Assembly (NCBI GenBank): GCA_016584495.1
Contig: WAID01000004.1
Span: 1,302,001-1,366,000, forward strand
Source of the DNA: Celoporthe dispersa
Taxonomy: Eukaryota; Ascomycota; Sordariomycetes; Diaporthales; Cryphonectriaceae
Direction: 5' to 3'
DNA: 64,000 nt
Part shown: in pieces, positions 35,386 through 46,566 of the stretch
Numbering within the stretch: position 1 is the first letter of the stretch
How the letters are laid out: each line of letters starts with the position of its first letter
Program-made: the position numbers and the translations under genes
Notes under the pieces: model-generated
Seen by the model: only the letters and a program-made list of their open reading frames with translations
The model's database searches: none
What the model was told of the DNA's origin: nothing

Positions 35386-36181
35386 CTACTCATCCTCCCC
35401 ATCCACAGCACCCGCAAGCGGGAGCCTCGCCCCTTCGTCGCCCACCCACTCCTCATCGTCCTTAGTTCCAATCCAGTACTCCTGGCCCACGAACACCATT
35501 ATCCGCCCCAGCCTGCCCTTCCAGCCCTCACCCTCCGGCGTGCCAGCTGTAAACAGATCACCGACAGCCCCCTTCTCCCGGGCCGCACCGGCGACGTACC
35601 GGCGGAGAGCCTGGCGCGTGAAAGACATGACCACCAGCATCAGGTATAGCCTCACCAGCGTGAAGACCACAATGAGCACCATGCTCGCCGCCGTGTCCGT
35701 CGCCTGCTCGACCGCGTCCCCTGCAGGGTTTCCCTCACTGGCGATGAACCACTCGACCGCGAAAAAGGCAGTGTAGGCGGCGTTCAGGGCCGTATCCACG
35801 ATGTACAGCCAGGCTAGCAGGAGGACCTGGAAGGGAGTCTGTTTTCGGACGTGCGGAAGCAGGAAGGCGAGGGTGATGAGGACGGCTGTCGAGTACATGT
35901 ACATGGAGAGCTGCACCACGTCGAGGGCGAAGCCAGTGAGGATGGCGAGGAGCCCGTAGAGGCCTGTGACTTTGTTGATGAGGAGGGTGATGGTGATGAT
36001 CTCGGTGCCTGTCTGGAGGGACATGAGGCCGAGGAAGGTCTGCAGGGTGGTATTGTTAGATTATTTTGGGACGGCGGTCGACACCTGATGCGATGGGCTG
36101 CTCGGCTCGTGGTCGTGAGGGTGTGGGACAACTTGCCTTGGGCTTGGGAAGCCGAAACCATGATCCTATTGATGTCGCCAT
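35386..36181 (-). CDS. KEI1: Inositolphosphorylceramide synthase regulatory subunit Kei1
   Basis: Two exons (36181-36137 and 36039-35386) encode 232 residues. The first 15 residues, MATSIGSWFRLPKPK, join to TFLGLMSLQTGTEI, the conserved Kei1 (DUF1753) start, followed by four hydrophobic segments (for example NKVTGLYGLLAILTGFALD and LIVVFTLVRLYLMLVVMSF) and an acidic tail. Kei1 is the Golgi partner of Aur1 in making inositolphosphorylceramide, a fungal sphingolipid. The 97-nt intron starts GCAAGT instead of GT, a GC-AG intron, and has a CTAAC branch site; this choice gives perfect phase 0 joining. The gene is divergent from ribose-5-phosphate isomerase. Confidence 0.85.
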
Positions 36182-36818
36182 ACTGTCTGGTAGTTCTGCA
36201 CCCCTCCTGATCTCAAAGGAAAGCGAATGAAGGAGATGTAGAGGTGGTGCAGGGTGAGGTAGGTAATTCTCGAGGTATGGCGGTCCGAAATCATGCACGT
36301 TGGTTGAGGACCAAAATGGTGACGGATCAGTCGGACGTCAGCGGACCTAGACCCCCCCCTGTCCTTCGTACTATGCTGCAGGTCGAAGATGGCGGGGCTG
36401 GGAAGAAACCTTTACTGCTGTAGTATGGGCGTCGGCCCTAAGACCTCTCCGGGCCCCGCTACAGGCCCCGGTTCAATTCGGTACGTACTATGATGAGAAC
36501 CGTCGGACTACGTACATGTGAGGCTGGTGTGATCAGCGCGATCGGGAGACCGTAAATATCTCTTGAATCTCTTTGAAAATTTCCAATTTGACCCAAGCTG
36601 TCTCTCAAGGCTCAGGACATCAACAAGATCTTTTCATGCGGCAACGACTTACTCGATTGTCCAATCTACGTGGCTTGAGACCCGACAGAGCACAAATAAC
36701 CCGCAGTTTCATCGTCACCATCCGGCCAGGGACTCGACCTACACCTCCTAGTCTCATACTTGTCGAGCTGAACCAAGGTCATAGCCCGAGGAACCTCTTC
36801 CAGTCGCAGATCAGAAAA
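36182..36818. promoter_or_regulatory. Divergent promoter region KEI1 / ribose-5-phosphate isomerase
   Basis: About 640 bases between the chosen start codons. The isomerase frame stays open upstream to ATG codons at 36573 and 36636, so part of this region may be coding (see the isomerase entry). No other gene was seen. Confidence 0.5.
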
Positions 36819-37740
36819 ATGGCGACCACATCCGCCTCTGCCCTCTCGGAAGTCGAGCAGGCCAAGCTGATCGAGGGCTCCAAGCGTGCCGCCGCGCACC
36901 AGGCCGTCCAGGAGCACATGAGCGCCGGGTACAGGCACATCGGCATAGGCTCCGGCAGCACGGTGATCTACGTCGTCGAGGCCATCGCCGCCATGGGCCC
37001 GGAGCTCACCAACAAGATGAACTTCTATCCCACCGGCGACCAGAGCCGCGAGCTCATCAAGGGTGCCGGGTTCCCGCTGCGGTACATCCAGGACCTGGCA
37101 GAAGACGAGCAGCTAGATGTTGTCTTCGACGGCGCGGATGAGGTCGATGACGACCTGAACCTGATCAAGGGCGGTGGGGCGTGTCTGTTCCAGGAGAAGC
37201 TGGTTGCGACGAGGGGGAAGAAGTTTGTGTGTGTTGCTGGTAAGATCACTCTAAATCACCTGACCATCGGGAGTTGTGCTGGTGACATTACCCTCGAGAC
37301 TTTCCACTAAACATGCTACAGACTTCAGAAAATTCTCCACACGGCTAGGGACCAACTGGAAGAAGGGCATCCCCATCGAGGTCGTCACCCAGGCCACAGG
37401 TCACGTGTTAGCAGAGCTCAAGAAGCTGGGATCGTTGAACCCCAAGATGCGGTCCGGCCTCCCTGCCAAGGCTGGTGCAGTGGTGACGGATAATGGCAAC
37501 TCTCTCATCGATGCACCGTTCCCTCCGCTGGCTCTGGCGAAGGACCTCACAGGACAGGACGGGTCGAATGGGGTGTGGACCGTTGACGGACTGGCGGATA
37601 AGCTCATCAAGATCGTGGGCGTCGTGGAGACGGGCCTGTTCACTGGGCACAACAGCCAGGTGTTGAGTGGTGGCCAGAAGCCGCTTGCGGCTTACTTCGG
37701 TATGGCGGATGGATCGGTAGAGGTGAGGAAAGCATCGTGA
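36819..37740 (+). CDS. RKI1: Ribose-5-phosphate isomerase A
   Basis: Two exons (36819-37239 and 37322-37740) encode 279 residues. Conserved motifs are IGIGSGSTVIYVVEAI (phosphate loop), FDGADEVDDDLNLIKGGGACLFQEK (catalytic region) and GKKFVCVADFRK, where the intron splits the Asp codon. The enzyme interconverts ribose-5-phosphate and ribulose-5-phosphate in the non-oxidative pentose phosphate pathway. The start at 36819 (MATTSASALSEVEQ) gives the usual length. The frame is also open from 36573, which would add 82 Arg-rich, almost acid-free residues including MRQRLTRLSNLRGLRPDR; this might be a mitochondrial targeting form or simply untranslated leader. Confidence 0.92.
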
Positions 37741-38243
37741 CCGTAGCATCCAGCCGTCGATGCTGTGCGCAAAAAGACATTTCATATTTCGGGTCCATAG
37801 ATATCCCAACGATAGAAAGCTAAGGCGCTCTGACACGGTGACTTAGTGAAGTCCTAGATCTGACAAAATACCGCCACAGGAGATCGCACCTTGTCCAGTG
37901 GCCTATCCCAATGCCATGCCTGCACATCGCTGGAGATATGAGGTGACGAAGCAGTACCTTGGAAAAGAAAATACATTTGACCCTGAGGTAAATTTCTCCT
38001 CGAAGATGAATTAGATATAGTACTAAAAGGTCTTATCAGTGCAAGGGTCGTCACTCATGACCCGTCAATCGTTGTTTTATTATACAATCGCTCATGCTGT
38101 GAAGATCTGGCCGACGCCATGCGGGCCTCCCCTGACTGTAGTCCTTGCTTTTCTACAAGACCTAATCTTACGGGATAGGACGCTTCCCACTGCCAACGCG
38201 TTGATCCATTGTTTTTGTAACTGTCTCTTGGTCCCTTGTCTGC
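37741..38243. other. Convergent intergenic region
   Basis: About 500 bases between the 3' ends of the isomerase and YPT6. No supported gene was seen. Confidence 0.55.
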
Positions 38244-39209
38244 TTAGCAAGAGCATCCTTCTTGGGCTGCTGGTGTGTTGGCCGTCTTGACATCGATCAC
38301 TGTATATACGTCAGCACGGAAAACTCTGGTGGTCTTGCAGCACGGCTCGAGCTCACTCTGGTTGGACGCTTGTGCGGCAGCATCGGTCCCCTCCATGCCG
38401 GGTAGAGCCTGCGCTATCCTCTTGAAGAGTGTCTTCACGTTGTGGCCCAGTTTGGCACTCGTCTCGACGAACATCAAATTGTTCTTCTTGGCCTCCTCCT
38501 CGCCCTGTTGGGTGGTGACTTCCCGCTTGTCGTTCAAGTCGGTCTTGTTTCCCACGAGCACGATAATCACATCGTTTCCGCGCTCGGCCCGGACGTCATC
38601 GATCCATTTCCTCGTATTCTGGAACGATTTCGCATCTGAAAAGCGCCCGCAGTGTTAGCACGAGCTCCTGCCTGACCGGCACCTGAAAGCTTCTGCAGGG
38701 GATGGGGTTCCGCTCACTAGAAATATCATAGACCACCACAGCGACGCTCGAATCTCGAATATAGGATGGGATGAGGGATCGGAATCGCTCCTGGCCAGCC
38801 GTGTCCCACAGTTGCAGCCTGACCGTCCTGTCTTCCAGGTACATCGTCTAGAAAAAGACCCAGATTAGTCTCCGGCACAAGCGGTTCGGAAGTTTCGGTC
38901 GCGAATCACCTTTGAGAGGAAGTCGATGCCGATGGTCGCCTGGTACATGTTGTCGAACGAGTCGTACATGAACCTGGTGATGAGGGACGTCTTGCCCACT
39001 GTCGCGCCTTGTCAGCTGAAGCTCTACGCGTGCGCACCGTGGGGATGTGGCCTGAGGATCCGACTTACCACTTTGCTCCCCCAAGAAGACCAGCCTGTCG
39101 TCGAGCACATCAGGTAAGCATCCCGTCCGCTCTGCTTTGCGCCTGAGGGCCGAGTAACTTACTTGAACTTCTTGAGGGGGTTGTTGTACGATCCCCCTGC
39201 CTGCGCCAT
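38244..39209 (-). CDS. YPT6: Rab GTPase Ypt6/Rab6 (one apparent frameshift in exon 1)
   Basis: Six exons (39209-39164, 39094-39069, 38998-38910, 38847-38718, 38635-38357, 38299-38244) give 208 residues after one base correction. G-box motifs: FLGEQSVGKTS (P-loop), ATIGIDF (switch I), WDTAGQERF (switch II), GNKTDL and ETSAK. The tail QEGCSC is a Rab double-prenylation end. Rab6 controls retrograde traffic to and within the Golgi. In exon 1 the start reads MAQAGGSYNNP, but the following C run has four bases (39177-39180) where five are needed for PLKKFKLVF; the exon lengths sum to 626, one short of a multiple of three. The last intron (38300-38356, 57 nt) is stop-free and in frame. Six exons for 208 residues is typical of fungal Rab genes. 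Confidence 0.9.
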
Positions 39210-39858
39210 GGTGTAGATTCGCGGAGGGATTGGCTATCGCTTGTGACGTCGGACGAGGTCCAGGAAGAGAACCCACGAGGCGAGAGCTTGGTTGGGGTTT
39301 GTTCTCTAGATAAACACTTGTAGTCTGATCTCGAGTCCTCGAGGATGGGCTCGCAATTGGTAGGTCTGAGGAAAGGCGAGATTGGGGATTTAGAGACCGC
39401 GCTCCGTTCTGGACAGATTCAGAGAGGACGAAATGCAGAGGGCGGGAACTGACGGTGTAGATTTAGTTGTTCTTTGAAGGCTGTCTACATGGGCGCGGAA
39501 TGGGCCTGGTATCCACGATCCCCTTTCGCAGCCCACCACGTCTTCATAGGCCCCAAAGTGTGGGGAGGCCGGCCAGGCGCTAGGGATTGGCCAGGATGTG
39601 CTGTCAGAGCCTGGCAATGGCAAGCCTGAGGGCTTACTGCGGATTCGGGGCCTCCCAGTATCGATAAGCTTACCCGTCAGAAATTTATCGTCCCTTCTCC
39701 GACCATGCCAGGGCTAATTGGAGCAGGCCGGATCTACGACTCTGGCGACCTACTTTTACAACCGACTTTGAGTTGAAACAATATTACCTCACGACATTTT
39801 TTCTCTCTCTTCAGATCCAGCATACGTGAGCCAATCAGCACTGTCTCTAATTACCACC
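39210..39858. promoter_or_regulatory. Divergent promoter region YPT6 / NOP53
   Basis: About 650 bases between divergent start codons. Inverted CCAAT boxes (ATTGG) occur at 39586-39590 and 39717-39721. A CT-rich tract precedes the NOP53 start. No supported gene was seen. Confidence 0.5.
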
Positions 39859-41243
39859 ATGCCCGTCCTCAGAGGCCAGGCAGGCAACCCCAACGCCCCT
39901 CAACAGCATAGTCAGCCTTCAAGGAAGGGCAAGAAGGCCTGGAGAAAAAATGTCGATGTGACTGAGGTCCAGAAGGGTCTTGAGGACCTGAACGAAGAGA
40001 TCATACAGGGGTAAGAGCGAATCTTTAGGTCCTTAGAGTTTCATCCATCAACTGACTCTCGATTCCTAGTGGTGTCATTGCCGAGAAGGACTCCGCCGAC
40101 CTCTTCATCGTCGACACCCGTGGCGATGAGGCCAACGTAAAGAAAGTTCCCAAGGTCAAAAATCTCAAGGCCGACGAGATCATCTCTGCTCGATCCGTCG
40201 TACCCGCCGTCTCGTCCAAGAAGCGACCAGGTGACAAGACAACTGATGGCATCCTCGCCGCCAAGCGCCAGAAGACGGGGACATACGTTACGCACAAGGA
40301 GCTTGCCCGGATCAAGAAAGTCGCAGATGGACACCACGAGTCCACGGTGACCGTCGCTGATGCGACCTACGATCCCTGGACCGCAGGGCCCTCCGCTGTG
40401 ACCGCAGCCGTGGCAGAGGAACAGAAGAACGAATGGGTATCCGAGCCACCCAGGGCGAAGGCACCCGCAACACTCGCCAAGAAGCCCGTCTCACTCGCCG
40501 CAAATGGCAAGCACGTACCCGCGGTCCCCAAGCCGGCCGGTGGGTACAGCTACAACCCAGTGGTGACTGAATACATGGCCCGCCTCGAGAGAGAAGGGGA
40601 GAAGGCCCTCGAGGCAGAGCGTAAACGGCAAGAGGCTGCTGAGGCTGACAGGCGCAAGCAAGAGGCGGCAGCACGATCCGCTGCCGAGGCGGAGGCGGCA
40701 GAGGCGCGTGCGGAATTGTCAGAGTGGGACGAGGATTCGGCATGGGAGGGATTTGAGAGTGAGGCCGAGGGTGTCTCCACGAAGCGACCGAAGCGGAAGA
40801 CGCCTGCGCAGCGGAACAAGGTTAAGCGCAGGAAGGCAGAGGAGGGTAGGCTGAAGCATGAGGCGGCGATGAGGAGAAAAGAGCAGCAGGCTCGACACAT
40901 CAAGGAGATTGCGGAGCAGGTAGACGCGAGGCGGATGGAACTGGCAGTACAGAAGATGGAGATGAGCGATGGAGAGAGCGAGGGCAACGATGTGGAGCTG
41001 AGGAGGAGGCAGCTGGGCAAATTCAAACTGCCGGAGAAGGATCTCGAGCTCGTCCTTCCCGATGAGCTGCAGGAGTCTCTGAGGCTGTTGAAGCCTGAGG
41101 GAAATCTGCTCAAGGATCGGTACAGGAGTATGCTAGTCAGGGGCAAGTTGGAGTCCAGGAGGAAGATTCCCTTCAGGAAGCAGGCCAAGGTCAAGTTCAC
41201 GGAGAAGTGGACTCACAAGGACTTCGACATTACGAGGCTATAG
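39859..41243 (+). CDS. NOP53: Ribosome biogenesis protein Nop53
   Basis: Two exons (39859-40010 and 40070-41243) encode 441 residues. The conserved N-terminal block QPSRKGKKAWRKNVDV is followed by EKDSADLFIVDT, a long Glu/Lys/Arg-rich coiled-coil-like middle, RPKRKTPAQRNKVKRRK, and the conserved C-terminal blocks LPDELQESLRLLKPEGNLLKDRY and VKFTEKWTHKDFDI. Nop53 acts in the nucleolus on the 60S precursor and recruits the exosome helicase Mtr4; the LFIVDT segment fits the known Mtr4-binding arch-interaction motif type. An in-frame Met 11 codons upstream (39826) is possible; the chosen Met gives the usual N-terminus. Confidence 0.9.
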
Positions 41244-41531
41244 ATGCTTCCTAGAAAGAGAGAGAGGAAAAAAGCCTGCCACCTTACAGTCACTAGAGCA
41301 CCGTCTTTTACAAGGTAGGGATCTCATTTATGCATCTATATACCAAATTTGCGAAATCAAAATGTTGTTTTTTTCTTCTTCTTTCTTTCTCTCTATTTAT
41401 AGACACCACGAAAACGCCACCGACGGCGCAGAAGCTATTAGTATCGAAGCAGACCCTACCTCTACTTTTGCCCACTTCCAATACGCCGCGCTCTATACAC
41501 TAGGGAAGGCGTATACACAACATCATCAATT

Positions 41532-43739
41532 CTAGAGGCTTATTAAGTCTGTAGCAAAGTTAGTGACAATGCGGAGAGCAGAACGAGACGGAAACAAAAC
41601 TCACCTCGTCCAAAGAGTCCACGCTTCGTCCAATCCATCATCATTAACATCCTTGTCCTCAGACTTACACTCTGTGCAAAGTAGGCACTTCGCCAAGTGT
41701 ACACGGCCCAGAGCCCACCGCTGAGGTTCCATCCTCCGCCAAGATCAAACACAGCCGAGTTACCAATATACGCTAGGCTTCCTAGATGATGATACTCAAA
41801 AGCCTTGTACACGGCGTCATCCAGGTCCCCGTCGCGGATATCATTCGCCTGCAACCCAGGTGCGGCATGTGCCATCTTGTTGAATTTGTGCGCGAGATAC
41901 TGTCCCTGCTGATGAGCGCGTTGTGCCGTTGCCGGTAGGGAGGTAAGTTTGCTGTCGATCTGCTTGAGCAGCTCGCGCAGCTCGCCGAAGTCAAGAGTGC
42001 CAGACTGGTCCTTGTCGAACTCGGCGAACAACTTATCAAGGCGCTTAAGGTGGCCAACTGCCTGGGGGAACTTGCGCCTGACCGTGGCAGCCACGTCGCG
42101 CCAGTCCGAGAAATGAAGCTCTAATTTCTCGGGGTCTTTGCCGTGCTTCCAGGCCATGCCACGGAGGAAGGTCACGATGCTGTCGGTAACGTTGTTCTGA
42201 ACGGTGGAGCTGTCGCCGATGGCATAGACGTCGCCCAGTGGTGCACCGATAAGACGGAGGTGAGGATCTGTCTCGAGCGCATGTCGGTTGTTCTGGTAGT
42301 CACCGAGCTTGGTCGCCAACTTCTGGCAGAAGTCTGTCTGGGAGACGCCAGTCGACCACAGACAGAAAGCCCATGGGGAGTTCCTTGGTAACGGTCTCTC
42401 CGTTTTTGCCTTTCTGGGTGAAAAGAATACTCTCTTTCCGCACCTCGCTCACCCTGGAGTTTGTGAGAACGTCAATGTTGTCTCGCGCAAAACGCTCCTC
42501 CGCGTATTTCGACACGGCTTCATCGTATGTGTTCAGGATGTGTCCACGGCTCTGGATCAGATGTACTGAAATCTCGTTGCGCAGCAATTTCGGAAAGTGC
42601 TTTGTGAGATCCTCGTTCAAAAGATCGTATAGTTCCGCAGCGAATTCCACACCGGTTGGACCTCCGCCGCTCACCACAAATGACAGCAGCCGTCGTCGCT
42701 CCTCATCCGAAGTTGTGGGAAGACAAGCCAGCTCGAGGTTAGCTATGACTTGGTTCCGGATCTTGCGCGCATCGTTGATATCCTTCAGGAAGAAACAATT
42801 CTCCAAGCCCTTTACGCCGTGAGGGTTCGTCTGTGACCCGACGGCAATAACCAGCTTGTCGTAGGGAACATAGAAACTAGTCTCTCTTCCCGATGCGTCA
42901 GTCTGAGACACCTCGACCAACCTCTGGGAGAAGCAGACATCTTCGGCCTTGCCCCTGATGAAATGGCCCTTCACTCTTGATATTATTCTCCTGATCGGCT
43001 CCACGAGCGACCTCAACTCAAGCGTTCCCACTGTCGCAGACGGCAGCATTGGTGTGAAAAGGAAGTAGTTCGCCGGCGAGACAACGGTAACATGATAGTC
43101 GTCTGGGTTCAATTCCTTCAGCAGAGCTACACTGCCCCAGCCGCCTCCGAGAATGACGAGCCTCGGCTTCTCTTTCTGTCTCCTGTTCTCTTCACTATCA
43201 TCGTCGTCTATAAAAACTTCGGCGATCGGTAGGTTCTTCGGGCCGCCTTTCCGGGGGTTCAGTGCCAGTTCAGACACATGGCATTCGGTCGCGACGGCGT
43301 GCTCGCTGTATGTACTCGCGTCCTACTTCTGATCAGCCACGGCGGACGCCACCAGGAAGTAGATCTTGGAACCCACATAGATGAAAAAAGCGCCAACGGC
43401 CAGGCCCACGCATACGATACCACTGCCTACCACCGCTGCCGTCCGATAAGCGAAGTTGAGAACCCACGAAGTCCTCTGTGGCAATGGCTTCCCGTGTATT
43501 AACCGAAAGGCGAGTTTGTTGGGTGTGAAGAGCGAGGATGGTCGAGGCCGCAGGTGTTGGGGGAAAGGCCTCTGGGTAGTGGGCTGAAGAGCTCCGAGTC
43601 GAGATATTCTGCTCAGGCTTCGAGCTTGTACGGTTCGAGTCTGTATCCTAGGAATGAACGGATTCTGACGAGGCAGCACCGAGCTTCGTTGGCGCCCTGC
43701 GCGGGCAGCAGCAGCGCCAAGTGAGGACTGCGACGGCAT
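41532..43739 (-). CDS. Alternative (external) NADH:ubiquinone oxidoreductase with EF-hand (one apparent frameshift)
   Basis: Three exons (43739-43377, 43322-41605, 41548-41532) give about 698 residues after one base correction. The N-terminus is an Arg-rich mitochondrial targeting sequence followed by a membrane helix (AAVVGSGIVCVGLAVGAFF). Two dinucleotide folds follow: VILGGGWGSVALLK and FVVSGGGPTGVEFAAEL, with the quinone-side motif GDVYAIGD. An insertion carries the EF-hand DKDQSGTLDFGEL, as in calcium-responsive external NAD(P)H dehydrogenases. The C-terminus GLFGRDLISL needs the last intron. The first intron (43323-43376) contains a stop that would otherwise look like nonsense. At about 42365 one extra base breaks LPMGF; removing it gives CLWSTGVSQTDFCQKLATKLGDYQ. 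Confidence 0.88.
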
Positions 43740-44824
43740 CGCGCGACGTCACCAAGAGGAACGATCGAGTCTGGAACAAGACACTCAAAGCACGATGGAT
43801 AACTCGTAGCGAATGCCGTAAGAAAGAGATTGAAACCCAGGGTATAAAAAAAATCCCCTGTCTGACTGTTCAGGAAGACAAGAAGAAAGAAGCAGGTCCG
43901 TGGAAAATAAAAGCAGCAGGTCACTTCATCTATAGGGGAGCATTGCTGGATTGGTGACCACTTGAGATTCCAACTGACTGGGACTTTCTTAAGGCACGAA
44001 CGTGCCGCTACCCCTACCCCTGCCCCTGGAGCTCCCCTGTTCTCAGTAAGTACACAGATACGTCATTAGATAGAGAAATAGCTCTCTTTAGCGGCTAATG
44101 CCGCTAATATAAGTTGTCACTACAACACTACCATGTGTACAGGTCAGTGGCCAGGTTTGGTTCGAATGCCTGCGCATACCAGGAAATGCTCGCCCTATGG
44201 CTAATTTCCTTGACGCTCACAGAAGCGTGAGCAACAACAGGTGAAGATTTTTTTCTTCTCCTCGCAGAGCGAAGCCTCTAGACTCACCGTAAGCGCACTA
44301 ATAATCTCATCTCTGCAGTCGTGGCAAAAAATTATCACAGGAGTGAGAGGAAAATCTCGCAACAGGTACCCTCTTTTAATCCGATGCACCCGATATCGCT
44401 GGGTATGGACCGCAACTAAGGTCGTACACACGAATGGAATAGCGGATGGACCGCTCTCGTGCGTTCGGCCCCGGTCGGCTGGATCTTTGGTAGTCTTCCA
44501 ATGGTGCACTAGCAGGCTGTCAGGTTGTCTCACAGGAGGCTCTTGTTGCACGGCAGGCTACGCCACAGCGGTGAGATGGCTGCAAAGAGGCGCTTGAGGC
44601 TCACGGACAAACACAGACATACATGCATGCATACACATATACATACATACATACATACATACATACATACATACATCTCACTAGTCCGTCGAGTCCGTCG
44701 CTCGTTCCTCGGAGAACAAGAAGGCTTCGGTTGATTGTCGCTCGCTATGCAGAATGCTCACCTCACAAAGAATCAGTCCGCTCCAAAGCACTAAGTACTT
44801 TCATTTCCCCAGTGTGTCCAGCCC
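43740..44824. other. Intergenic region with ACAT microsatellite
   Basis: About 1.1 kb containing the promoter of the NADH dehydrogenase and the 3' flank of the uridine kinase gene. Short CCCCTACCCCTGCCCCTG repeats lie near 44010-44030 and an ACAT microsatellite at 44641-44676. No supported gene was seen. Confidence 0.5.
44641..44676. repeat. ACAT tetranucleotide microsatellite
   Basis: About nine ACAT units in tandem, flanked by imperfect copies from about 44615. Confidence 0.9.
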
Positions 44825-46566
44825 TCAACATCTGAAGTACCTCCTCTCGATCCACCGATCCTCGACATCAGGCACGATATTACCGACAACCACCGTGATG
44901 TCCGGAAACACAGCTGTCAGGCGATGGAGCCCCATGCGCCCGGCAGAATACGTCGCAAATACGATCCGGTCCTGCGCCACCCCATGGTCTACAAGGACTT
45001 GGACCGCCATGAGGGCAGAGCCACCACTTGACATCTGTGCGTCGAGGACCAGCACACTCTCGTGTGTCTCGATATCCTTCGAAAGCCGGCTATAGTGCAG
45101 TTCCGGCTCTCCAGTCCTGATGCTGGATTGGATCAGGATCCGGCTGGAACGACAGTCTGGTATGACACGCTTGAGGCCTGTTTCCAGTGCAGCCCCACCG
45201 CGAAGTAAGAGGACGGCTGATACTTCGCCTTGGGATTTGAGGCCTACGTACTGATATCCCGCAGGCGTGTCCACTGTCGTGGTTTCGAAGCGCACATTGT
45301 TCATGGCTCTGCCAACAAAATCAGCAACAAACGTCTCCGGCGGTATCTTCAAACTCACTGCTCAACAATCAAGGCAGCCAGCCTGTCGAAGTAGAAAATG
45401 AAATCCTCCGAGGTTGTGTCGATGTCCTTGATGATGGTGTTCATAGCCCTCAGCTGTGGCGTGGGTTTGAGCACGACAACTTTCTTGCTGAGCGGTTCTG
45501 ACTGCGCCTGCAGTTCTAACTGCAGAAGCGCTGCTCGATGATGCCTGGACTTTTCAAGAAGCTTCTGCTCGATGAACTGTACGACCATATCTACAGCGCT
45601 TGTCAGTTTGAGTCTTATCCGGGGTACCGTGTGTTCACGCACTTATGGCAACCAAGTTCTCGACGCCCCGCGGTACTATGACATCTGTTCTGCTTCAGTC
45701 AAAACTCAACATATCCACCAACGGCGTTAACTGACCTCCATTTTTCCGCTGTGGATCAACGAACTGCCAGCAGACGTCAGCAAGACACCGGGTGCCGTTA
45801 GGAGCATCTACTCACCTTCTCAAAATTTGGCTTCACCCACATGAACCACTGCTTGATCACGCCCTCCACGCTCCTACCACGACATTCGACATCTCTCAGT
45901 ATCCGTCTTGAGAGGCAAGTATCTGCATCGGCCTCGCAAAAGATCTGAATACGCATCAGCTTTCTGGCCGGGTTGCCATGGGACAACGTGAGCTTACCTT
46001 CATGTCTAGCAAGTCAAGTACCCTCGGGTCGTACAGGGCGAAGATTCCCTCTACGATGAGGACGTGGGGCGAGTAAATTGCCGTCGTCTTGTCCAGGCGT
46101 GCATGTTTCTCGAATGAGTAGACAGGGATCTCTGCTCGTTTTCTACAACACCGGATCATAAGCCACTCGAGGCTCAGGTTAGACCTCGTTCGCCTCCCTG
46201 ACTCACCCGGCTTTCAGGTCTTGGAGACACTCCACGAGCTTATCAAAGTCGATTGCTTCCGGAGAGTCGAAGTCGTACTCGTTGAGGAATGCCTTCCTGG
46301 ACGAATCTGCATCCAAGCTTTTATAGAACGAGTCCTAAGTATTTGCGGTCAGCTTGTACTGGCTTGCCACGAAGCGGCGTCACACAGCCACACACCATAG
46401 ACAGAATAACGACCCATGGTAGGTTCAACTTGTTGACGATGGCTCTGGACAGCGTTGATTTCCCAGAGCCTGAGCTCCCTGCTATTCCTATGAGGCTGAC
46501 GTCGGCCCATGGTGGCGAATAGTGCGCCCTTTTAGCAATCGCGTTGACCGCGCACCTGGGGTCCAT
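44825..46566 (-). CDS. URK1: Bifunctional uridine kinase / uracil phosphoribosyltransferase-like protein
   Basis: Eight exons (46566-46396, 46334-46207, 46142-45998, 45944-45816, 45763-45736, 45684-45643, 45590-45359, 45308-44825) sum to 452 codons plus stop. The kinase half has the P-loop GIAGSSGSGKST, then DSFY and EGIFALYD; the C-terminal half is UPRT-like with GLKSQGEVSAVLLLRGGAALE, the PRPP-site relative LDAQMSSGGSA and TYSAGRMGLHRL. It salvages uridine and cytidine to UMP and CMP. As in other fungal Urk1 proteins the PRPP loop differs from true UPRT, so transferase activity is uncertain. An upstream Met at 46683 would add 39 residues; the shorter start gives the usual KRAHYSPPWADVSLIGI context. 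Exon 5 is 28 nt. No frameshift was found. Confidence 0.9.

Noticed and set aside
43323..43325. In-frame TAG near the N-terminus of the NADH dehydrogenase, first read as a nonsense mutation
   Set aside because: It is the end of a 54-nt intron (GTGGGT..TAG, 43323-43376) whose removal joins FFIY to DASTY as expected for the family.
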